Shown: positions 38,553-48,290 of the stretch, piece after piece
Position numbering within the stretch: the first letter of the stretch is position 1
Layout of the letters: each line of letters opens with the position of its first letter
From: Candidatus Mycobacterium wuenschmannii
GTDB taxonomy: Bacteria; Actinomycetota; Actinomycetes; Mycobacteriales; Mycobacteriaceae
DNA: 64,000 nt
Assembly (NCBI RefSeq): GCF_030252325.1
Contig: NZ_CP126981.1
Location: 4,340,001-4,404,000 of the forward strand
Direction of reading: 5' to 3'
Notes under the pieces: generated by a model
Databases searched by the model: none
Told to the model about the DNA's origin: nothing
Seen by the model: only the letters and a program-made list of their open reading frames with translations
Position numbers and translations under genes: made by a program

Positions 38553-39869
38553 GTGGGCTCCTCTGATCTGATCAATCCGCGTCGCGTCGCGGTGCTCGCG
38601 GTGCACACCTCGCCGCTGGCTCAGCCCGGCGTCGGGGATGCCGGCGGCATGAACGTGTACGTGCTGCAGAGCGCGCTGCACCTGGCCCGCCGCGGCGTCG
38701 AGGTGGAGATCTTCACCCGCGCGACGGCGTCCACCGATGCGCCGATCGCGCGGGTGGCACCGGGCGTGCTGGTGCGCAACGTGGTGGCTGGCCCGTTCGA
38801 GGGCCTCGACAAATACGACCTGCCCACCCAGCTGTGCGCATTCACGGCCGGGGTGTTGCGGGCCGAGGCCGCGCACGAGCCGGGCTACTACGACATCGTG
38901 CATTCGCATTACTGGCTGTCCGGTCAGGTCGGCTGGCTGGCCCGCGACCGGTGGTCGGTGCCGCTGGTGCACACCGCGCACACCCTGGCCGCGGTCAAGA
39001 ACGCCGCGCTGGCCGAGGGTGATACGCCCGAGCCGGCGCTGCGCGTGGTGGGCGAGCAGCAGGTAGTCGACGAGGCCGACCGGTTGATCGCGAACACCAA
39101 AGACGAAGCCGCGCAACTTGTTTCACTGCATCACGCCGATCCCGCCCGGATCGACATCGCGCATCCCGGCGTCGACCTTGACGTCTTCCGGCCCGGTGAC
39201 CGGCGCGCGGCGCGCGCCTCGCTCGGGTTGCCCGTTGATCGCGACGTGGTCGCGTTCGTCGGTCGCATCCAGCCGCTCAAGGGGCCCGACGTGTTGCTGC
39301 GCGCGGCGGCCAAACTGCCGCGGGTGCACATCGTGGTCGCGGGTGGACCGTCGGGCAGTGGGCTGGCCGTTCCGGACGGGCTGGTTCGGCTCGCGGCCGA
39401 ATTGGGTATCTCCGACCGGGTGACTTTCTTGCCCCCGCAGTCGCGGGAAAACCTCGCCAATGTGTTCCGGGCGGTCGATCTGGTGGCCGTCCCGAGCTAC
39501 TCGGAATCCTTCGGGCTGGTCGCTGTGGAGGCCCAGGCCTGCGGCACCCCGGTGGTCGCCGCCGACGTCGGTGGCCTGCCGGTGGCGGTGCGCGACGGGG
39601 TGACCGGCACGCTGGTCCCCGGCCATGACGCCGATCGGTGGGCGCAGTCCATCGACGAGACGCTGCAGCGCGGGCCGGGCGCCTTCGCGCGGGCGGCTGT
39701 CGAGCACGCCGAGGCGTTCTCCTGGGACAGCACCGTCGACTCGCTGCTGGCCAGCTACCGCCGCGCCATTGCTGATTTCGACGCCCGACGTGCCGTGCGG
39801 CCGCTGCCGTCGGCCCGCCGGAGCGCCCAGGCCGGCCGTCGGCCGTCGCGACGCAAGGCGTGGGCATGA
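38553..39869 (+). CDS. mshA: D-inositol-3-phosphate glycosyltransferase MshA
   Basis: A 438-residue GT4-family GT-B enzyme from GTG 38553. N-terminal Rossmann domain: [20 protein letters not shown] binds the acceptor phosphate. C-terminal domain: [15 protein letters not shown] and [22 protein letters not shown], the EX7E-type nucleotide-sugar site. It joins UDP-GlcNAc to 1D-myo-inositol 3-phosphate, the first step of mycothiol synthesis, in the cytoplasm. The Arg-rich tail ([14 protein letters not shown]) is short. It overlaps the YbjN gene by 4 bp. Confidence 0.95.
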   Translation: MGSSDLINPRRVAVLAVHTSPLAQPGVGDAGGMNVYVLQSALHLARRGVEVEIFTRATASTDAPIARVAPGVLVRNVVAGPFEGLDKYDLPTQLCAFTAGVLRAEAAHEPGYYDIVHSHYWLSGQVGWLARDRWSVPLVHTAHTLAAVKNAALAEGDTPEPALRVVGEQQVVDEADRLIANTKDEAAQLVSLHHADPARIDIAHPGVDLDVFRPGDRRAARASLGLPVDRDVVAFVGRIQPLKGPDVLLRAAAKLPRVHIVVAGGPSGSGLAVPDGLVRLAAELGISDRVTFLPPQSRENLANVFRAVDLVAVPSYSESFGLVAVEAQACGTPVVAADVGGLPVAVRDGVTGTLVPGHDADRWAQSIDETLQRGPGAFARAAVEHAEAFSWDSTVDSLLASYRRAIADFDARRAVRPLPSARRSAQAGRRPSRRKAWA

Positions 39870-40411
39870 CGGCCCGCAACGGCGACAGCGGCGCCCCGAT
39901 CACCCACGTCCAGCGGCTGATCGAAGACACCCTGGAGACCAGCGATCTGGAGTACAGCCGCCATGAGGGCGCGCACGGCGGGCTGCCGGGTCTCGTCGTC
40001 GCCCTGCCCGGCGAGCGTCGGCTCAAGACCAACACCATCCTCAGCATCGGCGAGCATTCGGTGCGGGTGGAGGCGTTCGTCTGCCGCAAGCCCGACGAGA
40101 ACCACGAGGGCGTCTACAAGTTCCTGCTGAAGCGCAACCGCCGGTTGTACGGCGTCGCGTACACCATCGACAACGTCGGCGACATCTATCTGGTCGGCCG
40201 AATGGCATTGGCATCGGTCGATGCCGCGGAAATCGACCGGGTCCTCGGCCAGGTGCTCGAGGCGGTCGACAATGACTTCAATACGTTGCTGGAGTTGGGT
40301 TTTCGCTCGTCGATCCAGAAGGAATGGGAGTGGCGGGTGTCGCGGGGTGAATCGCTGAAGAACCTCGAGGCCTTCGCGCATCTGATCGAAGACGACGAGG
40401 ACGACGATTAG
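39866..40411 (+). CDS. YbjN-domain protein (Rv0487-like)
   Basis: A 181-residue protein with a YbjN fold (residues ~15-160), a family related to type III secretion chaperone folds and of unclear function. ATG 39866 overlaps the mshA stop (ATGA), as in M. tuberculosis, so it belongs to the mshA operon. It ends in an acidic run (EDDEDDD). Its stop interlocks with that of the convergent TetR gene (shared TTAG). Confidence 0.85.
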   Translation: MTARNGDSGAPITHVQRLIEDTLETSDLEYSRHEGAHGGLPGLVVALPGERRLKTNTILSIGEHSVRVEAFVCRKPDENHEGVYKFLLKRNRRLYGVAYTIDNVGDIYLVGRMALASVDAAEIDRVLGQVLEAVDNDFNTLLELGFRSSIQKEWEWRVSRGESLKNLEAFAHLIEDDEDDD

Positions 40412-41205
40412 GTCGCAACTGCGCGCAGGAAGTTGTCGGCGAACACCGTGCAGGCTTCGTCGAGGTCCGGTAGCTCCACTTCGGGCGCGTGGTCCAGTAC
40501 CGGGCGCGCCATCGTATGCACCGCGATCGGCCCCAGCATCTGTTGAATCAGCAAGGGAATCGGGAGATCTCGAATTCGCCCGGCCGCAACTTCACTGGCC
40601 AGCCACTGGCCCGGACCGGCCAGCATGCGCGGCACGATGTACTCCGCGAGCGTCTGCACCATCGGACCGGTCGGTCGGGCCAGCACCTCGGCGAGCATGG
40701 CCGGAGCGACTCGCGGTTCGCGACTGAACACCTCCGCGAGCAACCGGTAGATCCGGTGCACGGTCGTGGCGAGGTCGTCATTCGGGTCGGCAACCGCTTC
40801 CTCTAGATCGACGATCGGGCCGTATCGGTCGAACACCGAGCGCAGCAACTCGTCCCGTCCGCCGAACGCGGCGTAGAGGCTGTGTACCGAACAATCAGCT
40901 TGTGCAGCAACAGCTTCCAATGTCACCACGGCCAGTCCGCGGTCACTGATGACGGCCCCGGCCGCGACGATCGCGCGTTCGCGCACCGGCGGTCGACCAC
41001 CTGGCTCCACACCGGCGGCCCGCACAGCGTCGTCCAGCGGCTGGCGCGAGCCGTCGAGGCGTCGCAGCAGCGTGCTGCGCGACATCCCGGCCTCGCGGGC
41101 GATCGCGACCAGCGACACGTCGGCCACATCCCGGCCGAGGTTCTCGGCGGCCCGTAAAGCCGCGTCGACCACCTCGGTCGGAACGTCGTTGGCCGTCGTC
41201 GTCAT
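40408..41205 (-). CDS. TetR-like regulator with two helix-turn-helix segments
   Basis: A 265-residue protein. It seems to contain two DNA-binding helix-turn-helix stretches: ADVSLVAIAREAGMSRSTLLRRLDGSR (~25-55) and LAVVTLEAVAAQADCSVHSLYAAFGGRDEL (~90-120). The second is the usual TetR domain and precedes a C-terminal ligand domain (TetR_C-like, ~130-265). The gene overlaps the adjacent flavoprotein gene by 4 bp, so it is probably its regulator. As I recall, neither gene lies at this place in M. tuberculosis, where gpm1 is reached sooner. Confidence 0.82.
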   Translation of the reverse strand: MTTTANDVPTEVVDAALRAAENLGRDVADVSLVAIAREAGMSRSTLLRRLDGSRQPLDDAVRAAGVEPGGRPPVRERAIVAAGAVISDRGLAVVTLEAVAAQADCSVHSLYAAFGGRDELLRSVFDRYGPIVDLEEAVADPNDDLATTVHRIYRLLAEVFSREPRVAPAMLAEVLARPTGPMVQTLAEYIVPRMLAGPGQWLASEVAAGRIRDLPIPLLIQQMLGPIAVHTMARPVLDHAPEVELPDLDEACTVFADNFLRAVAT

Positions 41206-42446
41206 CGGTCCATTGTTGCCGATGTCGGTTGTGGCGAGCGGCGGGCGAAGGCCGGGGCGTGTTCCGGGCGCAAGCCCACGCCCATCACGTAAGCCGGTAT
41301 CACCGACAGTTGTGGGAATCGGGCCAGGATCGGCAGCAGCTTGCTCGACCCGCGCGAGCGCCGGTCGATCGCGCGATCCATGACCCTGTGGATGCCTCGC
41401 TGCAGGGTCTGAATTCCGGCTGCGGCCAGCATGCGCCGCCGCTGCACCGCCGCCAGATCCTTTGTGGTGAGCCGGGTGTCGCGAAGCGGTGCGGCCAGCA
41501 GGGTCGCCGCGCCCACGGCGTCTTGCACGGCGAGGTTGATGCCGACCCCACCGGCCGGCGACATCGCGTGCGCGGCATCGCCGATGCACAGCAGCCCGTC
41601 GGTGTACCAGCGGCGTAGCCGGTTGATCTTGATGTCCAACAGCTTCACGTCATCCATGGAGGTGAGTTCGCTTACCGCGCTGGACAATTCGGGCAGTACG
41701 GTGACGATCTCTTGACGTAGCGCTTCGACGCCGCGGGCGCGTAGCCGCGCGTCGGCGCCCTTGCGCAGGAAGTAGCCGGCCTGCAGGTAGTCCTTACGGG
41801 GGATCACACCCAGGAACAGGCCGTCCTTGAATCGCGGCAGCAGCGTGTCGCCGATGCCGTCGACTCGGGGCAGCCGGAACCACCAGATGTCGGCGTTCAC
41901 CGGGTAGTCGCGGGGGACCAGACCGGCTTCACGCCGGCACAGTGACCAGCGGCCGTCGCAGGCGATGGTCAGGTCAGCGCGCAGCTCTCCCGGACCGTCG
42001 GGACCGTCGTAGCGCACCCCGGTGATCCGGTCGCCCTCATGGAGAAGCCCGGTGACGCCGGTGCCCATCCGCAACGTGAAGTGCGGCTCGTCGCGGCCGG
42101 CGTCGGCCAGTAGGTCGAGCAGGTCCCACTGCGGGACCATCGCGATGTAGGGATGCGGCATCGGCAGGCGGGTGAAGTCGACGACGGGGACTGTCCGGCC
42201 GTCGGGCAGGTCGAAGTTGAAGCCCGTGAGCTTGGAGTGCGGCAGCGCGTCGAATCGCTCGAAGAGGCCGAGCTCATCCAGTAGCCGCAGCGTCGACGGG
42301 TGCACGGTGTCGCCACGGAAGTCGCGGAGGAAATCGTCGTGCTTCTCCAGCACCGTGACGTCGACGCCGCCGCGTGCCAACAACAGGCCCGCGACCATTC
42401 CGGCGGGGCCGCCGCCTACGACGATGCACGTGGTCTTCTCGCTCAT
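41202..42446 (-). CDS. FAD-dependent monooxygenase/oxidoreductase (PHBH family)
   Basis: A 414-residue flavoprotein hydroxylase. FAD fingerprints: VVGGGPAGMVAGLLLARGG at the N-terminus, the CDGRWSLCR region (~165) corresponding to DG, and CIGDAAHAMSPAGGVGINLAVQDA (~290). The class uses NAD(P)H and O2 to hydroxylate aromatic or polyketide-like compounds; the substrate is unknown. It is the first gene of a two-gene operon with the TetR-like regulator. An interrupted palindrome at 42468-42504 lies just upstream. Confidence 0.86.
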   Translation of the reverse strand: MSEKTTCIVVGGGPAGMVAGLLLARGGVDVTVLEKHDDFLRDFRGDTVHPSTLRLLDELGLFERFDALPHSKLTGFNFDLPDGRTVPVVDFTRLPMPHPYIAMVPQWDLLDLLADAGRDEPHFTLRMGTGVTGLLHEGDRITGVRYDGPDGPGELRADLTIACDGRWSLCRREAGLVPRDYPVNADIWWFRLPRVDGIGDTLLPRFKDGLFLGVIPRKDYLQAGYFLRKGADARLRARGVEALRQEIVTVLPELSSAVSELTSMDDVKLLDIKINRLRRWYTDGLLCIGDAAHAMSPAGGVGINLAVQDAVGAATLLAAPLRDTRLTTKDLAAVQRRRMLAAAGIQTLQRGIHRVMDRAIDRRSRGSSKLLPILARFPQLSVIPAYVMGVGLRPEHAPAFARRSPQPTSATMDR

Positions 42447-42467
42447 CGGAATCCTCTCACCTCGTTG

Positions 42468-42504
42468 TGATACTCACTTACGGACTAACTGTAATGCAGT
42501 ATCA
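42468..42504. promoter_or_regulatory. compound palindromic operator upstream of flavoprotein gene
   Basis: TGATACT-N3-TTAC-N9-GTAA-N3-AGTATCA: two nested perfect inverted repeats share one centre, 22 bp before the flavoprotein start. This is a strong candidate site for the tandem-HTH TetR-like regulator encoded in the same operon. Confidence 0.62.
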
Positions 42505-42588
42505 AGTGCGATGGAAGTGGTGTGACTCGCCTCACCGGGCGTCGACACCCTCAGCGACCAAGACGTGCGGGGTGAGAGACTTCCCGGC

Positions 42589-43341
42589 ATGGGAGACGCT
42601 GCTGCGACGCTGGTTCTGCTCCGCCACGGTGAGAGCGAATGGAACGCCAGTAACCAGTTCACCGGATGGGTGGACGTCAACCTGACCGACAAGGGCCGCC
42701 GCGAAGCGGTCCGCGGTGGCGAACTGCTCGCCGAGCACAACCTGCTGCCCGACGTGCTCTACACATCGCTGCTTCGTCGCGCGATCACCACCGCGCACAT
42801 CGCCCTGGACGCCGCCGACCGGCTATGGATCCCGGTGCACCGCACCTGGCGGCTCAACGAGCGGCATTACGGCGCGCTGCAGGGCCTGGACAAGTCCGAG
42901 ATCAAGGAACGCTACGGCGACGAGCAGTTCATGACGTGGCGGCGCAGCTACAACACCCCACCGCCGCCGATCGAGGAGGGCAGCCAGTACAGCCAGGACG
43001 CCGACCCGCGCTACGTGGACATCGACGGTGGCCCGCTGACCGAATGCCTGGCCGACGTGGTGGCCCGGTTCCTGCCGTACTTCACCGACGTCATCATCCC
43101 TGACCTGCGGTTGGGTAAGACGGTGCTGATCGCCGCGCACGGCAATTCGCTGCGCGCCCTGGTGAAATACCTCGACAGGATGTCCGACGACGAGGTCACC
43201 GGGTTGAACATCCCGACCGGAATTCCTTTGCGCTACGACCTGGACGCCAATTTGCGCCCACTCACGGCGGGCGGCAGCTACCTCGACCCCGACGCCGCGG
43301 CAGCCGGCGCGGCCGCGGTGGCCAGCCAAGGCGCGAAATAA
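42589..43341 (+). CDS. gpmA: 2,3-bisphosphoglycerate-dependent phosphoglycerate mutase
   Basis: A 250-residue dPGM. It carries [10 protein letters not shown] with the phosphohistidine His13, the [11 protein letters not shown] segment and [11 protein letters not shown] with the second catalytic His. It interconverts 3- and 2-phosphoglycerate in glycolysis and gluconeogenesis. ATG 42589 ([14 protein letters not shown]) is the conserved start. The position upstream of senX3-regX3 matches gpm1 (Rv0489). Confidence 0.95.
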   Translation: MGDAAATLVLLRHGESEWNASNQFTGWVDVNLTDKGRREAVRGGELLAEHNLLPDVLYTSLLRRAITTAHIALDAADRLWIPVHRTWRLNERHYGALQGLDKSEIKERYGDEQFMTWRRSYNTPPPPIEEGSQYSQDADPRYVDIDGGPLTECLADVVARFLPYFTDVIIPDLRLGKTVLIAAHGNSLRALVKYLDRMSDDEVTGLNIPTGIPLRYDLDANLRPLTAGGSYLDPDAAAAGAAAVASQGAK

Positions 43342-43444
43342 CTGCGTTTCACAGCAACTCGGCAAACGCCGGGTAAACGGGCACCGAACACCTGTCTCGC
43401 GGCGTGTGACATGACCGATTTTGGCCTTGTGCTGCTGGGTTGGC

Positions 43445-43464
43445 GTTCACCGTAATCGTAAGCT
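43445..43464 (+). promoter_or_regulatory. senX3 promoter with RegX3-like box
   Basis: GTTCACC at 43445-43451 resembles a RegX3 half-site. TAAGCT (43459-43464) fits a -10 and lies 6 bp before the GTG start at 43471, so senX3 may be translated from a leaderless transcript under autoregulation by RegX3. Confidence 0.45.
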
Positions 43465-43470
43465 TTTCAC

Positions 43471-44709
43471 GTGACCGTGTTCTCGGCCCTGTCACTGGCC
43501 GGGGTGATGTTCCTCGCGGCCCTGGCCGTTGGAGCCACCGTCGGCGCCCGTTGGGCGCCGCGGGCGCTGGAGCGACGGCAACGAGTGACCGTCGAGGCCG
43601 CCGGAATCACCGTCGCTCAGATGCTGGAACGAATCGTCGCGCTGATGCCCCTGGGTGCCGCCGTCGTCGACCGGCACCGCGACGTCGTCTATCACAACGG
43701 CCGGGCCAAGGAGCTGGGGCTGGTGCGCGAGCGGCAGCTCGACGACGAGGCCTGGAAGGCCGCCCGCAAGACGCTGGCCGACGGCGCCGACGTCGAGTTC
43801 GACCTGCTGCCCGGCAAGCGCCAGGTGCCGGGGCGGGCGGGGCTGTCGGTGCACGGGCAGGCGCGGCTGCTCAGCGAGGAGGACCGCCGGTTCGCCGTGG
43901 TCTTCGTCTACGACCACTCCGAGTACGCCCGCATGGAGGCCACCCGCCGCGACTTCGTGGCCAATGTCAGCCACGAGCTCAAGACACCGGTCGGCGCGAT
44001 GTCGGTGCTCGCCGAGGCGCTGCTGTCTTCGGCCGACGACCCCGAGACGGTCCGGCGCTTCGGTGAGAAGGTGCTCGTCGAAGCCACCCGGTTGGGCAGC
44101 ATGGTCACCGAGCTGATCGAGCTGTCCCGGCTGCAGGGCGCCGAGCGGATGCCGGACATGGGCGCCGTCGACGTCGATGACGTTGTCGCCGAAGCGATTT
44201 CACGACACAAGGTCCCCGCCGACAACGCGGACATCGTCGTGCGTACCGACGACGCCAGCGGCCTGCAGATGCACGGCGAAGAAGCGCTGCTGGTCACCGC
44301 ACTGGCCAACCTGATCTCCAACGCAATCGCCTACTCCCCGCGCGGCTCACTGGTGTCGATCAGCCGGCGCCGTCGCGGCGACAACATCGAGATCGCCGTC
44401 ACCGACCGCGGCATCGGCATCGACCGCAAAGACCAGGAACGGGTCTTCGAGCGGTTCTTCCGCGCCGACAAGGCCCGCTCGCGTGCCACCGGCGGCACCG
44501 GCCTGGGCCTGGCGATCGTCAAGCACGTCGCCGCCAACCACAACGGCAGCATCGGGCTGTGGAGCCAGCTCGGGACCGGGTCGACCTTCACGTTGTCGAT
44601 TCCGGCCTACGCCGGCGAAACCGAGCCCACCGACTTGCCACCCGAGCGCGAATCGCGCCCCATGAAGCCCACCAGGGAGCCCCAACGAGAGGAAGAACTA
44701 CACCGATGA
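43471..44709 (+). CDS. senX3: sensor histidine kinase SenX3
   Basis: A 412-residue kinase. Two close N-terminal membrane helices (about 4-26) are followed by a PAS domain (~45-150), the dimerisation/phosphoacceptor helix with His168 in [12 protein letters not shown], and an HATPase domain (N box [33 protein letters not shown]). With RegX3 it controls the response to low phosphate in mycobacteria. The C-terminal tail is Pro/Glu/Arg-rich. The start is GTG 43471. Confidence 0.96.
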   Translation: MTVFSALSLAGVMFLAALAVGATVGARWAPRALERRQRVTVEAAGITVAQMLERIVALMPLGAAVVDRHRDVVYHNGRAKELGLVRERQLDDEAWKAARKTLADGADVEFDLLPGKRQVPGRAGLSVHGQARLLSEEDRRFAVVFVYDHSEYARMEATRRDFVANVSHELKTPVGAMSVLAEALLSSADDPETVRRFGEKVLVEATRLGSMVTELIELSRLQGAERMPDMGAVDVDDVVAEAISRHKVPADNADIVVRTDDASGLQMHGEEALLVTALANLISNAIAYSPRGSLVSISRRRRGDNIEIAVTDRGIGIDRKDQERVFERFFRADKARSRATGGTGLGLAIVKHVAANHNGSIGLWSQLGTGSTFTLSIPAYAGETEPTDLPPERESRPMKPTREPQREEELHR

Positions 44710-44734
44710 GCTGTCTGATTATGGAGTCGCGCCC

Positions 44735-45418
44735 GTGACAAGTGTCCTGATCGTGGAGGACGAGGAATCGCTGGCGGACCCGCTGGCGTTCCTGCTCCGC
44801 AAGGAAGGCTTCGAGGCCACCGTGGTGACCGACGGCCAGACCGCGTTGGCCGAGTTCGACCGCGCCGGCGCCGACATCGTGCTGCTCGACCTGATGCTGC
44901 CCGGCATGTCGGGTACCGACGTGTGCAAGCAGCTGCGGTCGCGGTCCAGCGTGCCGGTCATCATGGTGACCGCGCGCGACAGTGAGATCGACAAGGTCGT
45001 CGGGCTCGAATTGGGCGCGGATGACTATGTCACCAAGCCGTATTCGGCCCGCGAGCTGATCGCGCGGATCCGGGCGGTGCTGCGCCGCGGCGGCGACGAC
45101 GACTCCGAGGTCACCGACGGTGTGCTCGAGTCCGGTCCGGTGCGGATGGACGTCGAGCGGCACGTCGTGTCCGTGAACGGCGAGCCGATCACGTTGCCGC
45201 TCAAGGAGTTCGACCTGCTCGAATACCTGATGCGCAACAGCGGACGGGTGCTGACTCGTGGCCAGTTGATCGACCGGGTGTGGGGCGCCGACTATGTCGG
45301 TGACACCAAGACCCTCGACGTGCATGTCAAGCGACTGCGGTCGAAGATCGAGTCCGACCCGGCCAACCCGATCCACCTGGTGACGGTGCGCGGTCTGGGC
45401 TACAAGCTGGAAGGCTGA
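44735..45418 (+). CDS. regX3: response regulator RegX3
   Basis: A 227-residue OmpR/PhoB-type regulator, the same length as RegX3. The receiver domain covers 1-120 with Asp52 (DIVLLDLMLPG) as phosphorylation site, acidic pair Glu8/Asp9 and Lys in TKPYSARELIARI. The C-terminal winged helix (~130-227) contains LTRGQLIDRVWGADYVGDTKTLDVHVKRLRSKIE. It activates phosphate-uptake genes and represses or activates others, including type VII secretion genes. Only 25 bp separate it from senX3. Confidence 0.97.
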   Translation: MTSVLIVEDEESLADPLAFLLRKEGFEATVVTDGQTALAEFDRAGADIVLLDLMLPGMSGTDVCKQLRSRSSVPVIMVTARDSEIDKVVGLELGADDYVTKPYSARELIARIRAVLRRGGDDDSEVTDGVLESGPVRMDVERHVVSVNGEPITLPLKEFDLLEYLMRNSGRVLTRGQLIDRVWGADYVGDTKTLDVHVKRLRSKIESDPANPIHLVTVRGLGYKLEG

Positions 45419-45422
45419 CGCC

Positions 45423-46208
45423 CTACTCGGCGGCTCGGGTCGCCGGGTGCACCGCGATGAGGCCTAAACCGCTGCGCCGCTTGCACATTGCGGCCAGCTC
45501 GGCGTAGGCCTTCTCGCCGAGCAGTTCGGTGAGCTCGGGTCCCATGCTCACCCAGACCTGGTCGGCGCCGACGTGGGCGGCGGGGTCGCCGGTGCAGTAC
45601 CAGTGCAGGTCCGCACCGCCGGCACCCCAGCCGCGGCGGTCGTACTCGGTGACCGTGGTCTTGAGGATCTCGGTGCCGTCGGGCCGCGTCACCCACTCCT
45701 GGCTACGGCGAATCGGCAACTGCCAGCACACATCCGGCTTCATTGTCAGCGGTTGCACGCCGATCTTCAGGGCCTTGGAGTGCAACGCGCAGCCCTGACC
45801 GTTGGCGAAGTCCGGCCGGTTCAGGAAGATGCAGGCGCCCTTGTATTTGCGGGTGCGGAACTGCTCCTCGCCCTCGTGCTCGTCGAGTTCGAGATAACCC
45901 TTTCGGCCCAAACCCTTTTCGCGGAACTGCCAGTCGTCGTCGGTCAGCTTGGACACCGCGTCGTCGAGGCGGGCCCGGTCGTCGTCGTCGGACAGGAACG
46001 CGCCGTGCGAGCAGCACCCGTCGTCGGGGCGATCTTCGACCGTCCCCTGACACGCCGGCGTGCCGAACACGCACGTCCACCGCGACAGCAGCCACGTCAG
46101 GTCGGCGGCGATCAGATGTTCGGGGTTGTCCGGGTCGTAGAACTCGACCCACTCACGGGCAAAGTCCAATTCGACTTCGCCCGGATGGTTTGGCTGCGCA
46201 CTTGCCAC
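45423..46208 (-). CDS. conserved Cys-rich protein (Rv0495c-like)
   Basis: A 261-residue cytosolic protein with many Cys ([49 protein letters not shown]), suggesting metal or redox chemistry. It matches Rv0495c, a conserved mycobacterial protein linked to redox balance. GTG 46208 is favoured by a TACCGT -10 placed for leaderless initiation; GTG 46247 would add 13 residues. It is divergent from the Ppx/GppA gene. Confidence 0.82.
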   Translation of the reverse strand: MASAQPNHPGEVELDFAREWVEFYDPDNPEHLIAADLTWLLSRWTCVFGTPACQGTVEDRPDDGCCSHGAFLSDDDDRARLDDAVSKLTDDDWQFREKGLGRKGYLELDEHEGEEQFRTRKYKGACIFLNRPDFANGQGCALHSKALKIGVQPLTMKPDVCWQLPIRRSQEWVTRPDGTEILKTTVTEYDRRGWGAGGADLHWYCTGDPAAHVGADQVWVSMGPELTELLGEKAYAELAAMCKRRSGLGLIAVHPATRAAE

Positions 46209-46264
46209 AGTTTTAACGGTAGACCAATCTTTGGCCTCGCTGCCCACACGTAAGGTTGTGTCTC

Positions 46265-47266
46265 GTGCGATTAGGTGTTCTGGACGTCGGCAGCAACACG
46301 GTCAACCTGCTTGTGGTGGACGCACGCCGCGGCGGGCACCCGACGCCGATGAGCTCGACCAAGGCCACGCTCCGGCTCGCCGAGTCGATCGACAACTCCG
46401 GCAAGATCACCCGCAAGGGCGCCGACAAGCTGATCGAGACGATCGAGGAGTTCGAGAAGATCGCCGACAGTTCCGGTTGCGCCGAGTTGATGGCGTTCGC
46501 CACATCCGCGGTCCGTGACGCGAAGAACTCCGATGACCTGCTGTCCCGGGTGCGCAAAGAGACCGGGGTACAGCTGCAGGTGCTGCGCGGCGTGGACGAG
46601 TCGCGCCTGACGTTTCTGGCCGTGCGCCGGTGGTACGGCTGGAGCGCGGGCCGGATCATCAACCTCGACATCGGTGGCGGCTCGCTGGAGCTTTCCAACG
46701 GCGTCGACGAGGAGCCCGAGGTGGCGATGTCGTTGCCGCTGGGTGCCGGCCGGCTGACCCGTGAATGGCTGAGCGACGACCCACCCGGGCGCCGCCGCGT
46801 GGGCATGCTGCGCGACTGGCTGGACGCCGAGCTTGCCGACGCGGCCGCCAAGATGCTCGATGCCGGCAGCCCGGATCTGGCCGTCGCGACGTCGAAGACA
46901 TTCCGCTCGCTGGCCCGTCTGACTGGTGCCGCGCCATCGGCGGCGGGGCCGCGGGTTAAGCGCACGCTAACGCTGAATGGCCTCAGACAACTCATATCTT
47001 TCATCTCTAGGATGACGACCGCTGATCGTGCGGAACTGGAAGGGGTGAGCGCCGAGCGAGCGCCGCAAATCGTGGCGGGAGCTCTGGTCGCAGAGGCAAG
47101 TATGCGAGCGCTGTCGATTGAAACGGTGGACATCTGTCCGTGGGCGCTGAGAGAAGGTCTCATTTTGCGCAAACTCGACAGCGAAGCTGACGGAACTGCC
47201 TTCGTAGAGACGTCCGTGCGGGATGCTGGAAGCCAGCGAGCCAATCGGAACGGCGGCAAGAAATGA
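46265..47266 (+). CDS. Ppx/GppA-family exopolyphosphatase (Rv0496-like)
   Basis: A 333-residue ASKHA phosphatase: [12 protein letters not shown] (phosphate-1), the Ala-rich [24 protein letters not shown] (phosphate-2) and the conserved Glu in these loops. It corresponds to the short exopolyphosphatase PPX1 of M. tuberculosis, which releases phosphate from short polyphosphate chains. GTG 46265 has TAAGGT (46251-46256) at leaderless spacing. It overlaps the next gene by 4 bp (ATGA). Its place after senX3-regX3 groups phosphate functions. Confidence 0.9.
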   Translation: MRLGVLDVGSNTVNLLVVDARRGGHPTPMSSTKATLRLAESIDNSGKITRKGADKLIETIEEFEKIADSSGCAELMAFATSAVRDAKNSDDLLSRVRKETGVQLQVLRGVDESRLTFLAVRRWYGWSAGRIINLDIGGGSLELSNGVDEEPEVAMSLPLGAGRLTREWLSDDPPGRRRVGMLRDWLDAELADAAAKMLDAGSPDLAVATSKTFRSLARLTGAAPSAAGPRVKRTLTLNGLRQLISFISRMTTADRAELEGVSAERAPQIVAGALVAEASMRALSIETVDICPWALREGLILRKLDSEADGTAFVETSVRDAGSQRANRNGGKK

Positions 47267-48273
47267 CCGGACCCAACGACACGACCCGACCGATCTCTGT
47301 CGCCGAGCTGCTTGCCAAGAACGGCACCCACGGCGCTCCCGCTCCCGCCCGCCGTCGCCGCCGGCGCGGCAACTCCGACGCGGTCACCGTCGCCGAGCTG
47401 ACCGGCGAAATCCCGATCATCACCGACGACACCGATCCCGACGCCGAGGAGCACCAGGCCCCCGAGGAGCGCCCGGCCCCCGAGCCGCGCGCACACCGCG
47501 CCAACGGGGCCACGCGCGTCCGCGAAGAGGTCGTCGAGCCGCCCGCCCCCGTCGAGGAGAAGCCGGCCGAGAAGGCGTTCTGGTCGGAGCCCGAGCCGCG
47601 TTGGCCGGCGTCCGCGCCGCCGCGGCCCCGCGAGGAGTCGACCGCCAAGGCGCGCGAGGCGCGCCCGCAGCGCAGCGCCTACCCACGCCCGGTGCGCAAC
47701 AACGTCCGCGCCGAGTCCGATCGGCCCGAGCCGCGCGACGAGAAGCCGATCGACCGGTCCGGCGCCGAGGGGATGAACCCCGACCCACTCGAGGACTACG
47801 CCGGTATGTCGGTCGACGTGATGGACACCGACGTCCGTGACGCCGAGCCGGCCATCGAAGACTCCGCCTACGTGCGCTCCTATCTGCGGTCCTCGACCGA
47901 CAAGGGCGATGCCGAATCGCGTTCGAGCGCAGGCTTTTCCGACATTGACGACGTCGCCGAGGCCGACTATCCGGACGACGACGCCGACGACGAGCACACC
48001 TGGTCGCGGTCGGACAACATGCGCTTCACCGGAATGGTTGTGCTGCAGTCATTCCTGGCTGTCGCCTTCGGAGCCGGGTTGTTCATCGCGTTCGATCAGC
48101 TATGGCTGTGGAACAACATCGTCGCGCTGGTGCTCTCTGTGCTCGTCATCCTCGGCCTGGTGATCGGTGTGCGGGTGGTGCGCAAGACCGAGGACATCGG
48201 CAGCACGCTGATCGCGGTGGCAGTGGGGGCACTGGTCACGCTGGGGCCCCTGGCGTTGTTGCAATCCCGCTAG
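47263..48273 (+). CDS. membrane protein with long disordered acidic region (Rv0497-like)
   Basis: A 336-residue protein. Residues 1-245 are low-complexity, rich in Glu/Pro/Arg/Asp. The C-terminal ~90 residues hold three membrane helices (about 255-275, 282-302 and 312-332). The layout matches Rv0497. The ATGA overlap with the exopolyphosphatase gene suggests one transcript with it and the following isomerase-like gene. Function is unknown; the acidic cytoplasmic region could bind partners. Confidence 0.8.
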   Translation: MTGPNDTTRPISVAELLAKNGTHGAPAPARRRRRRGNSDAVTVAELTGEIPIITDDTDPDAEEHQAPEERPAPEPRAHRANGATRVREEVVEPPAPVEEKPAEKAFWSEPEPRWPASAPPRPREESTAKAREARPQRSAYPRPVRNNVRAESDRPEPRDEKPIDRSGAEGMNPDPLEDYAGMSVDVMDTDVRDAEPAIEDSAYVRSYLRSSTDKGDAESRSSAGFSDIDDVAEADYPDDDADDEHTWSRSDNMRFTGMVVLQSFLAVAFGAGLFIAFDQLWLWNNIVALVLSVLVILGLVIGVRVVRKTEDIGSTLIAVAVGALVTLGPLALLQSR

Positions 48274-48290
48274 GCCACAGCCGAATTCAC

